A stretch of DNA of 64,000 bases from positions 2,790,001 to 2,854,000 of the forward strand of contig NZ_CP068595.1 of the NCBI RefSeq assembly GCF_016772475.1, written 5' to 3'. The position numbers and the translations under genes are program-made. The notes below the pieces were generated by a model, which worked only from the letters and a program-made list of their open reading frames with translations, was not told the origin of the DNA and ran no database searches. Of this stretch, positions 45,062-53,713 are shown piece after piece; within the stretch, counting starts at the first letter, position 1, and each line of letters starts with the position of its first letter. Source of the DNA: Paenibacillus sonchi. GTDB taxonomy: Bacteria; Bacillota; Bacilli; Paenibacillales; Paenibacillaceae.

Positions 45062-46837
45062 TCAAGCTTCCATCTTCTGCGCCGTATAGAGCTTATGGTA
45101 AAGGCCACGGCGTGCGATCAGCTCATCATGCGAGCCGCTTTCGGCAATGCCTTTGTTCGAGACATACATGATGCGGTCGCAGTTCTTAACGGTGGAGAGC
45201 CGATGCGCGATGATGAAGGAAGTCCGTCCCTTGAGCAGCTCGTTCAAGCCTTTTTGCAGCAGACGTTCTGTCTTCGCATCAATGGAAGAAGTGGCTTCGT
45301 CCAGGATGAGAATCCGCGGGTCGGCCAGAAGGGTTCTGGCAAAAGAGATGAGCTGCCGCTGTCCCTGCGACAGCTTGGAGCCGCGCTCATTGACCTCGGT
45401 CAGGTAGCCCTGGTCAAATTCACGGATGAAATCGTCGGCACACACCGCCTTGGCGGCGGCAATCACTTCCTCCTCGGTGGCATCGAGCTTCCCGTAACGG
45501 ATATTGTCCAGAATGGTGCCGGAGAAAATGAAGCTGTCCTGGAGCATAATCCCCATCTGGCTGCGCAGGGACTTCAGCGTAATCTGTGAGATATCCTGGC
45601 CGTCAATTAGAATTCTGCCCCCGGTCAGGTCATAAAAGCGCGAGATCAGATTGACGACAGTGGTTTTGCCTGCTCCTGTCGGTCCTACCAGGGCAATGCT
45701 CTCCCCTGGCTGGACATCGAAGGAGATATTCTCCAGGATGTTGAGCCCCGGGTCATAGGCGAAGGTTACATGGTCAAAAGTAACCCGGCCCTGAACGGAC
45801 GGAAGCTCCCGCGCATCCGGAATATCGCTGACGGTCACCGGTTCATCCAGCGTTTCAAAGATGCGCTCCAGGTAGGCTACCGCATTGATGAAGCTGTTGT
45901 ACAGGTTCGACAGATTCAGAATCGGCTGCCAGAAGCGGGCGGCGTAGCTGCTCATGGCCAGAATGACGCCAAGGGTTGCATCCACGGGGTCCAGAGTCAG
46001 CAGTCCCACAAGGAAAATCAGAGCCGTAACGATGGTGGACAGGTTGTCTACCGAAAAAGGAATCAGCATATTATAAGACACCGCCCGCATCCATTCCTTG
46101 CGGAAGTTGCCGGCCAGGCGTGTGAAAATCCCTGCATTCTGCTGCTCGCGGGAGAAAATTTGGGTCACGCCAATACCGGTGATGCTCTCCTGCATGTAGG
46201 CGTTCAGATTGGAGCTTTTGTTGGACACGGCCTGCCATGCGCGCCGCTGCCGGGTTTTGATCAGCAGCATGATGCCGAGGAAAACAGGCAGTCCGGCAAG
46301 AATGACGAAGGACAGCCTTACATCCACAGCGAACATAAAGGCGGCGATAAAGATTAGATTGACAATTTCCAGAATAAAGTTAATGATACCGTTCGATAAC
46401 ACATCCGAAACGGAGTTGACATAGTTTACGACCCGGATCAGAATTTTGCCCTGCGGACGGTCATCGTAATATTTAAATGGCAGCTGCTGCAAATGCGCAA
46501 ACAAATCCGTACGGATGTCAAAAATAATATCCTGTCCGACGCGGGTCATGATACGCGAGCGGATGGTAGCGAGAATAACGCTGACCACAATGGTCAGCAG
46601 CATCAGCAGCGACCAGCCAAGCAGGGCCAGCTTCTCCTTGGAGGGAATGGTTACGTCAACGACATGCTGCATGATCAGCGGTGCCGACAAGGCGATGGCT
46701 GCCGAGAGCGCGCTCAGGATAAACGCGATAATCATCGGTTTCTTTTTCCGCTTGATATAGATCATTGCCCGGCGGAAATGCCTGATGTCAAAAGGCGATT
46801 CCAGATTCTCGTCGACGTCGAATTTATTCCTGGCCAT
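45062..46837 (-). CDS. ABC exporter half-transporter (second subunit of a heterodimer)
   Basis: A 591-residue fusion of six transmembrane helices (about 35-325) and a nucleotide-binding domain: Walker A GPTGAGKTT, Walker B ILILDEATSSID with the catalytic Glu, and H-loop IAHRLSTV. Its signature loop reads KLSQGQRQ rather than LSGGQ. Together with the partner encoded just upstream (14-base overlap) it forms a heterodimeric multidrug or lipid exporter of the BmrCD/LmrCD type. Its Walker sites pair with the intact LSGGQ of the partner to give the one fully active ATP site. Confidence 0.9.
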   Translation of the reverse strand: MARNKFDVDENLESPFDIRHFRRAMIYIKRKKKPMIIAFILSALSAAIALSAPLIMQHVVDVTIPSKEKLALLGWSLLMLLTIVVSVILATIRSRIMTRVGQDIIFDIRTDLFAHLQQLPFKYYDDRPQGKILIRVVNYVNSVSDVLSNGIINFILEIVNLIFIAAFMFAVDVRLSFVILAGLPVFLGIMLLIKTRQRRAWQAVSNKSSNLNAYMQESITGIGVTQIFSREQQNAGIFTRLAGNFRKEWMRAVSYNMLIPFSVDNLSTIVTALIFLVGLLTLDPVDATLGVILAMSSYAARFWQPILNLSNLYNSFINAVAYLERIFETLDEPVTVSDIPDARELPSVQGRVTFDHVTFAYDPGLNILENISFDVQPGESIALVGPTGAGKTTVVNLISRFYDLTGGRILIDGQDISQITLKSLRSQMGIMLQDSFIFSGTILDNIRYGKLDATEEEVIAAAKAVCADDFIREFDQGYLTEVNERGSKLSQGQRQLISFARTLLADPRILILDEATSSIDAKTERLLQKGLNELLKGRTSFIIAHRLSTVKNCDRIMYVSNKGIAESGSHDELIARRGLYHKLYTAQKMEA

Positions 46838-48599
46838 GAGCCATCACCTGCCTTCCAATACCCTCGTTCTGCAGCATAAACACATCATAATAATACCCCC
46901 GCTTAGCCAGCAGCTCGGCATGGGTGCCTTCTTCGATCAGCCGTCCGTTATCCAGAATCAGGATGCGGTCAGCCTCTGCCGTAGTGGATACCCGCTGCGC
47001 AATAATCAGCTTCGTGCAGGGGTAATCCAGCCCGCGCAGACTTTGCTGAATGTGCTCCTCGGTCTCCAGATCGACGGCAGAGGTGGTATCATCCAGGATC
47101 AGGATGGACCGGTGGACCGCCAGGGCTCGTGCGAGCGCAATACGCTGCTTCTGGCCGCCTGACAGGCCGACCCCGCGTTCCCCGACCACCGTGTCATAGC
47201 CTTCAGGCATTTTGACTATGAAGTCATGGGCGGCTGCAAGCCCGGCATAGGCCACGACCTCTTCTTCCGGAAGCTCAGGGTCGCCATAGGCGATGTTTCC
47301 GTCGATGGTGTCGGAGAAGAGAAGAACGTCCTGGGTAGCCATGCCGATGTTGCCGCGCAGCTCGTCAAGCTCCAGCTCACGGACATCAATCCCGTCTACC
47401 AGCACACGTCCGCCGGATACATCATAGAAGCGCGGAATCAGATTAATCAGTGTGGTTTTGCCTGCTCCGGTTGAGCCCATAATGGCAATCGTTTCACCGG
47501 GTTCCACCGTAAAGCTGACATCGTCCAGTACTGTAGCGCTGTCATATTTGAAGGTGACATGCTCGAACGTGATCCGGCCATCGTAACGCCGCTTGGTCGT
47601 GGCCTGATGCTCGTTGACAATAGCGGGCCGGGCGTAATAGATTTCGACGATCTTGGTCAAGCTGGCAAAAAAGCGCTGAATGTCGTTGATAATGATCCCG
47701 ATGTTGCGCATCGGGTTCGATACAGCCCAGACCAGGGAAGAAAAGGCTGCGAATTCACCAAAGGTGATCCGGCCGTCCATCAGGTACAGCCCGCCAGCCA
47801 GCATCAGAATGACGTTGAAGGCCTGAGCAAAGGTTTCGAGATAAGGAAAGTAATCAAGCCACACAAGTGCGGCTTTTTTATTCGCTGTCGAGTAGTTGAC
47901 GTTCTTTTCCGTAAATTTCTCGATCTCGTACGCCTCGCGGGCAAATGCCTTGACCACCCGGTTGCCGGAAATATTCTCCTGTGTGGTTGTATTCAGCTGG
48001 GACAGCCGCTCGCGGAGATCCACATACATGGGGCGGACATGCTTGGCAAATATGTAGGCCACGATAAAAATAAGCGGGGACAGGGTAAGCATCCACAACG
48101 TCAGGCCGGTATCGATACTGAAGAAATAGATCACGGCCGCCGCAAAAATCGTCAACGATTCAATGATCGTTTTGAAAATCCACGCCATCGAGTGGCGGAC
48201 CATGTCCAGATCCCCCGTCATCTTCGTCATGAGGTCGCCGGTCCGGTTATGATCGTAATATTCCCGGTCCTGCCCTTGAATCTTGTTGTACAGATAAATG
48301 CGGATGCGGTACAGCATGTTCTGGGAAGACCGCTCATACTGCATGGTCGTAAAATAGGCCAGACCTGTGCGCAGCAGAGAAAAGCCGATCATCCCCAGAC
48401 AGAGCGCGATGAGCAGCCCCCGTTGGTCCGTCAGATTCTGCACGGCATGGTCTCCGGCAATAAACGTATCCACAATACGCTGGCTGAGGTACGGATTCAC
48501 AATCGTCAGAGAGGAGCCAACCACCGACAGGCATAGCGCCATAATGTACCGGGCCCGGTTCCCCTCCAGATTCTGCCACAGCCATTTTAGTTCAAACAT
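46824..48599 (-). CDS. ABC exporter half-transporter (first subunit, degenerate ATP site)
   Basis: A 591-residue half-transporter when started at ATG 48599 (CAGGTGATCAG upstream); a GTG 30 bases further out is less likely. Six helices precede the nucleotide-binding domain with Walker A GSTGAGKTT and intact signature GLSGGQKQR. The Walker B reads LILDDTTSAVD, with Asp in place of the catalytic Glu, and the switch His is Gln in IAQRVSTT. This is the degenerate-site subunit of a heterodimeric exporter, as in Bacillus BmrC or Lactococcus LmrC. Confidence 0.9.
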   Translation of the reverse strand: MFELKWLWQNLEGNRARYIMALCLSVVGSSLTIVNPYLSQRIVDTFIAGDHAVQNLTDQRGLLIALCLGMIGFSLLRTGLAYFTTMQYERSSQNMLYRIRIYLYNKIQGQDREYYDHNRTGDLMTKMTGDLDMVRHSMAWIFKTIIESLTIFAAAVIYFFSIDTGLTLWMLTLSPLIFIVAYIFAKHVRPMYVDLRERLSQLNTTTQENISGNRVVKAFAREAYEIEKFTEKNVNYSTANKKAALVWLDYFPYLETFAQAFNVILMLAGGLYLMDGRITFGEFAAFSSLVWAVSNPMRNIGIIINDIQRFFASLTKIVEIYYARPAIVNEHQATTKRRYDGRITFEHVTFKYDSATVLDDVSFTVEPGETIAIMGSTGAGKTTLINLIPRFYDVSGGRVLVDGIDVRELELDELRGNIGMATQDVLLFSDTIDGNIAYGDPELPEEEVVAYAGLAAAHDFIVKMPEGYDTVVGERGVGLSGGQKQRIALARALAVHRSILILDDTTSAVDLETEEHIQQSLRGLDYPCTKLIIAQRVSTTAEADRILILDNGRLIEEGTHAELLAKRGYYYDVFMLQNEGIGRQVMAHGQE

Positions 48600-48751
48600 C
48601 TGATCACCTGTTTCTGCGTGTTCTTTCACCCTGCCATACAGGAAGGAGTGAACAAATCAACGTGATTATATCACTAACAGGCAGCCAGCAACCGGAATTC
48701 CAATATTTTTTGTTACAATCGATTGAACTTTTGAATGCGTAACCAAAGTTG

Positions 48752-49741
48752 TCAGCTGGAGGAAGAAGCCGCCGCAGCCGATGCGGCGGCAGCAGCGGCA
48801 ATCGCGGCCTGCTGCGCGATTACAATATTAGTAATGTTGGTGGAGAGCATCGTGGTGACTACACCGCTTTTTGCCTCATCTACATAATTGAAGGCCACCA
48901 GGGCAGCCGACAGCAGCAGCAGCTCCTGCTTCGTAATGGACCAATTGCCGAAGCCTTTTTGGGTGCGCAGATATTCATAAGTTTCCGACACACCGTTCAC
49001 AATGTCCTCATGAACGCAAGGCAGCAGCGATAATACGCCCAGAGAGGATAAGGTATACTCTTTATCCAGCCGAAGCCCTCTTGCCCGGAAGGCATCCCGG
49101 AGTGCAAGGACCTGGGACACCGTTTCGGAAGCATTATCCCCAAGCACCAGCACCTGCGTCAGCGCCTGCACACTGTTTCCGGACAGAAACTCAGGTTTCA
49201 GCGCAGCATAAAGCTCCTCCATGCGCTGAAGTCCGCTCTCAACAGGAATACCGGAAAGGCCGAGCAGGGCAGCAAAGATATAGTCGTCCCGTCCCGTAAG
49301 GAAAGGATGTCTGGCTTTCATGCCGTCATAGAATGCTTTTGCCCGTTCTACCGTCTGCAGGTATTGATCCGATGCTGTATTCACAGCAATCTGATAGGCG
49401 GCAATCACGAGATGATCTGATCCTCTGAACTTGGCGTCCTTAAGCAGCTCATAGACAGCCAATGTGTCCACAAGCTGCTTCTCTTGACTAGCAGACAGGG
49501 AGAGCAGGGCAGCAAGGCCAATTGCGGAAGTGCTCCGGAAGGAAGAAAAGCTTCCGGTATGCTCCTTAATCAGTTCAAAGCTGGCGCGGATCGCGTCACT
49601 GTCGGCTATCTTGTTCTCGGCAGTATACAGCAGTGCTGCCAGGCGGTTGACCTGCGCATTTTTCCAGGCAAAATCTTTTTTGACTCTCTGTGCATTTTGA
49701 GCAAACAATTCAAGTCTGGCTGTGTAGGATGACTCTTTCAT
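48752..49741 (-). CDS. DUF4003 family protein with poly-Ala/Ser tail
   Basis: A 329-residue protein of unknown function. The DUF4003 pattern is visible (RLAALLYTAENK, SSFRSTSAIGLAALLSLS, KARHPFLTGRDDYIFAALLG, TLSSLGVLSLLP). The last 25 residues are low complexity, almost only Ala and Ser. ATG at 49741 is chosen because AAGGAG lies 8 bases before it. Monocistronic; neighbours give no clue to function. Confidence 0.8.
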   Translation of the reverse strand: MKESSYTARLELFAQNAQRVKKDFAWKNAQVNRLAALLYTAENKIADSDAIRASFELIKEHTGSFSSFRSTSAIGLAALLSLSASQEKQLVDTLAVYELLKDAKFRGSDHLVIAAYQIAVNTASDQYLQTVERAKAFYDGMKARHPFLTGRDDYIFAALLGLSGIPVESGLQRMEELYAALKPEFLSGNSVQALTQVLVLGDNASETVSQVLALRDAFRARGLRLDKEYTLSSLGVLSLLPCVHEDIVNGVSETYEYLRTQKGFGNWSITKQELLLLSAALVAFNYVDEAKSGVVTTMLSTNITNIVIAQQAAIAAAAAASAAAASSSS

Positions 49742-49924
49742 GGGATACACTCCTTCATCGTCTGTATTGAACATCGTATCATCTCTTACGTAAGTTCCTT
49801 CTTCGCCGTTCCTGTTCGTTCCTGCGTGATTTTCATCAAATTTTCAGATTGGACCCTTATACTGCTGTTAAATATTCAGGCATGTGATGATCCGAACGAA
49901 GCACTGCCGGATGGAGGTTTGTCC

Positions 49925-51820
49925 ATGGTAAAGGGAATTCAACGAACACTGTATGTGATATTGGCTTTTTTCATCGGGCTTTTTATCGCTTCGTCTTTTT
50001 TTCTCCGGGCGGAGTATAACTATTTCGCTTACGGCGACACGCCGGTTCTGGCAAAGCAAAAGCTGGCTCTTTTTATGGTGCTGATCGCAGCCGTCCTCGC
50101 CTTAAGCGCCGTTCTGTACAGAATGTGCCTGAAGCTGGATAAGTACAGCCCCAGGATGGTTATTCCGGCCACGCTGTTATTTTCCTGTGCGATCCAAATC
50201 GTAATCATTTTTCTATTTACCCGCTTGCCGACGGATGATTCACAGACAGTGCTGTCGCTGGCCAGGGATATGCTGTACCGGAACGATTATTCCTCCTTTG
50301 ACACCAGCGGTTATCTTCACATGTTCCCGTTCCAATTCTCAATCGTCCTGTACTTGAAGACACTGCTGTACCTGTTCCCGGATAATTATCTGGTCATCAA
50401 AAGCTTCAATATTCTGTTTTCGCTGGTTACTACATTAATGATCTACCTGCTATACAAAGAGCTTAACAGCAAATCCAAACAAAATGACTATGGGGTCCTG
50501 GTCTTTGCTGCCACTTACCTTCCTTCGCTGTTCATGAGTAATCTCATCTATAATGACGTGATTGCTACCGCTTTTCTGACCAGTGCATTATATTTTGCTG
50601 TAAGATTCATCAGAACCACTTCATATAAAGACGTCCTGCTTACAGCCATTCTGCTGGCGGCCGGGAATTATTTCCGCAGCATCGGCGTTATTTTTCTGAT
50701 AACGGTTCTGCTTACCCTTCTATTTCAAATGCGGACCCTCGGATGGAAAAAGGTCATCCCCCCAGTAATCCTAACGGTTCTGCTGTTCAATGTTCCGGGC
50801 TGGACGCAAAATGCTGTGCTGCAGGGAACGCATACCGTGGAGGAATCAGTGAACACAAACTCAGCGCCTGTCTACATGTGGCTGAATATGGGCGTCAACC
50901 TGGAGACATTCGGGTTCTGGGATAACCGGGAGAGCTACAGTATTTATCAGCAGGATGCGGGCTATAACAAGGCGGAGAGCGCCAGACTGTTCAAGGCGTC
51001 CATTGCCGATAAGTTCTCGAAGGCCACTGCAGGCGAATTAGCGAATATGTATTATAAAAAGCTCATATGGACCTGGACCGAAGGCACGTACCAGATGGAG
51101 AGATACGGCATTGGAAATGACGGTTCGTCCAGCAGCGGTGGCAGAATGGGCTTTGTGATGGACCGCTATGTATACACTACATTTGCTTCGGACTGGTTCA
51201 AGGGGGATTCGAATGCCAGAAGCGGGCTGCTCTGGATGCTGTATGTCCTGAATATCCTCATGTATGCTTGTATTCTCGTGCGCTTAATCAGTGGCATAAA
51301 AGCAAAACGGTATGCGGAAACCCCGCTGATTCTGGTCATTCTGGGGTTCATCGGGTTCTATCTGTTATGGGAAATCAAGTCCCGTTACATTTACCCGGTA
51401 TATCCGCTGCTGATTGTATTTTTTTATATTGGATTTAAGGACGTATATGATTATACGTTTGGAAAGAGGGGACTTAGGATGCGGACTCAAAAAAGCTATA
51501 TCTCATTGCTGACCGCAGTGCTCAGCTGTTCCATGCTGCTGGCCTCCTGTGACGCCATCACCTCCCAAAAAATCACGGATACGGACTCCGGCTCCAGAAT
51601 GAACGGTTTCCCGGGAAGAAATGGCGGCACGGACTTTAACGGCGGGGGCAGAGGCAACGGAAACGGCGGCTTTCCGGGCATGAACGGCGGAACGCAAAGG
51701 AACGGCGGCTTACCGGACATGAATGGCGGAACGCAAAGGAATGGCGGTCAAGGGACGGACGGCGGTCAGGGGACTGACGGCGGTCAAGGGGCGGACGGTG
51801 GGTCCATCGGCACAAGATGA
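49925..51820 (+). CDS. Multi-pass glycosyltransferase (ArnT/PMT-like), as read fused to a lipoprotein
   Basis: As read, 631 residues. Residues 1-517 are an integral membrane protein with about 11 hydrophobic helices and the early TRLPTDDSQTVLSLARDM loop, whose acidic residues match the catalytic region of GT-C glycosyltransferases that use polyprenyl-phosphate sugars. The last 113 residues look like a separate lipoprotein (see 51479). One extra G in GGGG at 51468-51471 would end the transferase at TAG 51475-51477. ATG at 49925 has GGAGG 8 bases upstream. The acceptor is unknown; cell-wall polymers are plausible. Confidence 0.78.
   Translation: MVKGIQRTLYVILAFFIGLFIASSFFLRAEYNYFAYGDTPVLAKQKLALFMVLIAAVLALSAVLYRMCLKLDKYSPRMVIPATLLFSCAIQIVIIFLFTRLPTDDSQTVLSLARDMLYRNDYSSFDTSGYLHMFPFQFSIVLYLKTLLYLFPDNYLVIKSFNILFSLVTTLMIYLLYKELNSKSKQNDYGVLVFAATYLPSLFMSNLIYNDVIATAFLTSALYFAVRFIRTTSYKDVLLTAILLAAGNYFRSIGVIFLITVLLTLLFQMRTLGWKKVIPPVILTVLLFNVPGWTQNAVLQGTHTVEESVNTNSAPVYMWLNMGVNLETFGFWDNRESYSIYQQDAGYNKAESARLFKASIADKFSKATAGELANMYYKKLIWTWTEGTYQMERYGIGNDGSSSSGGRMGFVMDRYVYTTFASDWFKGDSNARSGLLWMLYVLNILMYACILVRLISGIKAKRYAETPLILVILGFIGFYLLWEIKSRYIYPVYPLLIVFFYIGFKDVYDYTFGKRGLRMRTQKSYISLLTAVLSCSMLLASCDAITSQKITDTDSGSRMNGFPGRNGGTDFNGGGRGNGNGGFPGMNGGTQRNGGLPDMNGGTQRNGGQGTDGGQGTDGGQGADGGSIGTR
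51479..51820 (+). CDS. Probable separate Asn/Gly-rich lipoprotein
   Basis: ATG at 51479 has AGAGGGG 8 bases upstream and opens a 113-residue product with a lipoprotein signal peptide: basic start, hydrophobic core and lipobox LASC with C24. The mature part is almost only Gly, Asn, Met, Pro, Arg and Asp in short repeats (MNGGTQRNGG, GTDGGQ). In the present sequence it is in frame with the glycosyltransferase, but a signal peptide in the middle of a protein is not plausible. The last 37 bases overlap the convergent ClbS-like gene. Confidence 0.6.
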   Translation: MRTQKSYISLLTAVLSCSMLLASCDAITSQKITDTDSGSRMNGFPGRNGGTDFNGGGRGNGNGGFPGMNGGTQRNGGLPDMNGGTQRNGGQGTDGGQGTDGGQGADGGSIGTR

Positions 51821-52329
51821 AGGTGTTTCTTCCACTTTCTGATTTTTGCCCGGAAGCTTGTGAACGGGGCCGCCGAATTGATATGAATCCACCGGGCCAT
51901 CGGCCAGTTCTCCTTGCTGCCTGTCCATTTGCGGATTCCCTGGATGAACAGCTCTTCTTCCGTCAGCGTGCTGACCCAGTCCAGCCATTGCTGCTCTGTC
52001 TGCCGGAATAAGTCCCGCAGTTCGGGCAGAGAATACTCTGCGTATGCTTCGTAAAAAGACTGGTACAGTCCTCCAAGCTGATTCCATTTATAGCCGGGAG
52101 AAGGCATAATAACCGCTCTGCCCTCCCGTTCATCCTTGTCCCAACCCATCACAAGCTGAAGCCAGCCCAGCTGGTAGGCGATAATCTCGGCGGGCGTTTT
52201 ATCCACCCCGGGAAGCCTCACATCTTTTTGACTCGTATCGACATCTTCAAATTCCGCATCCAGCAGCACATATTTGCTGTGGATGGCCTCTAACAAATCT
52301 TTCTTGGACGAATATTCATAGCTTGCCAT
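51784..52329 (-). CDS. ClbS/DfsB family four-helix-bundle protein
   Basis: A 181-residue soluble protein. It has the DinB-like start (SSKKDLLEAIHSKYVLLDAE), the GVDKTPAEIIAYQLGWLQLV helix and the family ending WIHINSAAPFTSFRAKIRKW. ClbS protects against colibactin by hydrolysing its cyclopropane; DfsB relatives bind other toxins, but most members, probably this one, have unknown substrates. It overlaps the convergent lipoprotein gene by 37 bases. Confidence 0.85.
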   Translation of the reverse strand: MASYEYSSKKDLLEAIHSKYVLLDAEFEDVDTSQKDVRLPGVDKTPAEIIAYQLGWLQLVMGWDKDEREGRAVIMPSPGYKWNQLGGLYQSFYEAYAEYSLPELRDLFRQTEQQWLDWVSTLTEEELFIQGIRKWTGSKENWPMARWIHINSAAPFTSFRAKIRKWKKHLHLVPMDPPSAP

Positions 52330-52354
52330 AGCGGTGCACCTCCTATTTCTCGCC

Positions 52355-52394
52355 GAAACGGGTCCCGTCCTAATAAGGACGGCGTAGCCGTTTC
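52355..52394. repeat. Large hairpin upstream of the ClbS-like gene
   Basis: GAAACGG and CCGTCC (left) pair with GGACGG and CCGTTTC (right) around TAATAA. It lies 26 bases before the ClbS-like start in the leader region and could be a leftward attenuator or a protein site. Confidence 0.5.
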
Positions 52395-52608
52395 TACTTG
52401 TGTTATAGCATAGCTCAGTGACAGCAGTATGTCATATTTATCTTAATATTGTTAAATGGCCAGTAGTCTCATTGCGTTCCCCGAGCTTTCGGGTTCAATT
52501 TATGCTGTATGAAAATATTGGTATTGTAGACTAACGGCATATTATAATAGATTCAAACGTACCCGGTGTTGGTCATACGCATACATATCGTATTATAAAA
52601 TCATAATT

Positions 52609-53391
52609 ATGAAAAAGGTAATAAAAAGGGAAGGAGTGAGCAGTCTGGACTACCCCGAATTACTGCGTAAAAAAGCCTTATACGAGCAGGCCAAACATAC
52701 ACTCCCGGAAGTAACCGTCAAAAGTTATGTACAGGCGTTTGAACTGGAGTATACGCATAACTCCACAGCGATTGAAGGTAACACGCTTACTCTTCTGGAA
52801 ACCAAGGTGGTACTGGAGGAAGGGCTGTCCGTAGGTGGCAAGAAGCTGCGGGAAATTTACGAGGTCATTAACCACAACAAAGCCTACCAGCATGTAAAAG
52901 CCTGTATTGAGCAAGGGCTGCTGCTGGACGAAAACATCATCAAGGACATTCATGCCATCCTGATGGAGAATATTATGGTGGGTGGTGTCTACCGCAATGT
53001 AGAGGTATATATTTCAGGAGCTGCACATACACCGCCAATACCAAATGAGATGTACCGTCAGGTGCAAAACTTTTATGCTGATTTGGCTGATAAAAAGCCT
53101 GTTAACATCATTGAGCTCGCGGCGTGGACGCATGCGGAGTTTGTGCGCATCCATCCGTTTTCGGACGGGAACGGGAGAACATCACGGCTGATTATGAACT
53201 ACCAGCTGCTGGCGAACGGCTTCTTACCCATCTCTATTGCGAAAGAAAGCAGACTGGATTATTTTAATGCCCTGGAAGCCTACGCTGTACATCGGGATCT
53301 GGAGCCTTTTGCTGATATGATTGCTTCTTTGGAGGAGCAGCAGTTGGATCGTTACTTGGGGATGATCGACAGACAACGGGAGCAGCAGTAA
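52609..53391 (+). CDS. Fic family protein (class II, self-inhibited)
   Basis: A 260-residue Fic-domain protein. The full active motif HPFSDGNGRTSR spans 182-193, so AMP or another nucleotide-monophosphate transfer is likely. An N-terminal inhibitory helix with S52-TAI-E56-G57 (the [S/T]xxxE[G/N] motif) makes it a class II, autoinhibited enzyme. No Shine-Dalgarno sequence precedes the ATG at 52609; GGGAAGGAG at 52628 suggests a start slightly downstream. Targets are unknown. Two unrecognised genes follow in the same direction. Confidence 0.88.
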   Translation: MKKVIKREGVSSLDYPELLRKKALYEQAKHTLPEVTVKSYVQAFELEYTHNSTAIEGNTLTLLETKVVLEEGLSVGGKKLREIYEVINHNKAYQHVKACIEQGLLLDENIIKDIHAILMENIMVGGVYRNVEVYISGAAHTPPIPNEMYRQVQNFYADLADKKPVNIIELAAWTHAEFVRIHPFSDGNGRTSRLIMNYQLLANGFLPISIAKESRLDYFNALEAYAVHRDLEPFADMIASLEEQQLDRYLGMIDRQREQQ

Positions 53392-53432
53392 GTCTCGAGT
53401 ATGGTAACTGCCCTGAACGAAGGGAGCGTCAA

Positions 53433-53687
53433 ATGTCCGGAAACGTCATAAGGCTGATACCTGAAGGCAACTATAAGCTAATTTTGGCTCGTCTTCTGGA
53501 TGATCGTTCGATCTTTTGCGATATTCATGTATTTGATTCGTTACAGTTTATTGATCAGGGCGGGGACTCCGAATATGTGGCCTGCCCTTTTTGTTCTGAA
53601 ATACTGGATGTTGCATGGTGGCAGGAAGAAATGTCGATGGAAGGGCATCTAGGGTGTAAGTTAAGGGTAGTAAAGGCGAGATATTAG
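53433..53687 (+). CDS. Hypothetical protein, 84 residues
   Basis: A small soluble protein with a CPFC pair near residue 51 and one more Cys (HLGCKL) near residue 75, which could hold a metal. The start NVIRLIPEGNYKLILARLL is regular alpha/beta. An ACGAAGGGAG site precedes the ATG. It lies 41 bases after Fic and 26 before the next unknown gene, so the three may share a transcript. The family is not recognised. Confidence 0.6.
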   Translation: MSGNVIRLIPEGNYKLILARLLDDRSIFCDIHVFDSLQFIDQGGDSEYVACPFCSEILDVAWWQEEMSMEGHLGCKLRVVKARY

Positions 53688-53713
53688 AAAATGTGGATTA
53701 AACGGAGGATAGA

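Noticed and set aside
47559..48536. A 325-residue plus-strand frame
   Set aside because: Opposite strand of an ABC exporter with intact ATPase motifs; a shadow produced by codon bias.
48752..48830. Poly-Ala tail of the DUF4003 protein as a frameshift artefact
   Set aside because: The Ala/Ser codons are varied and in frame, ending in a normal stop; a simple low-complexity tail is the better reading.
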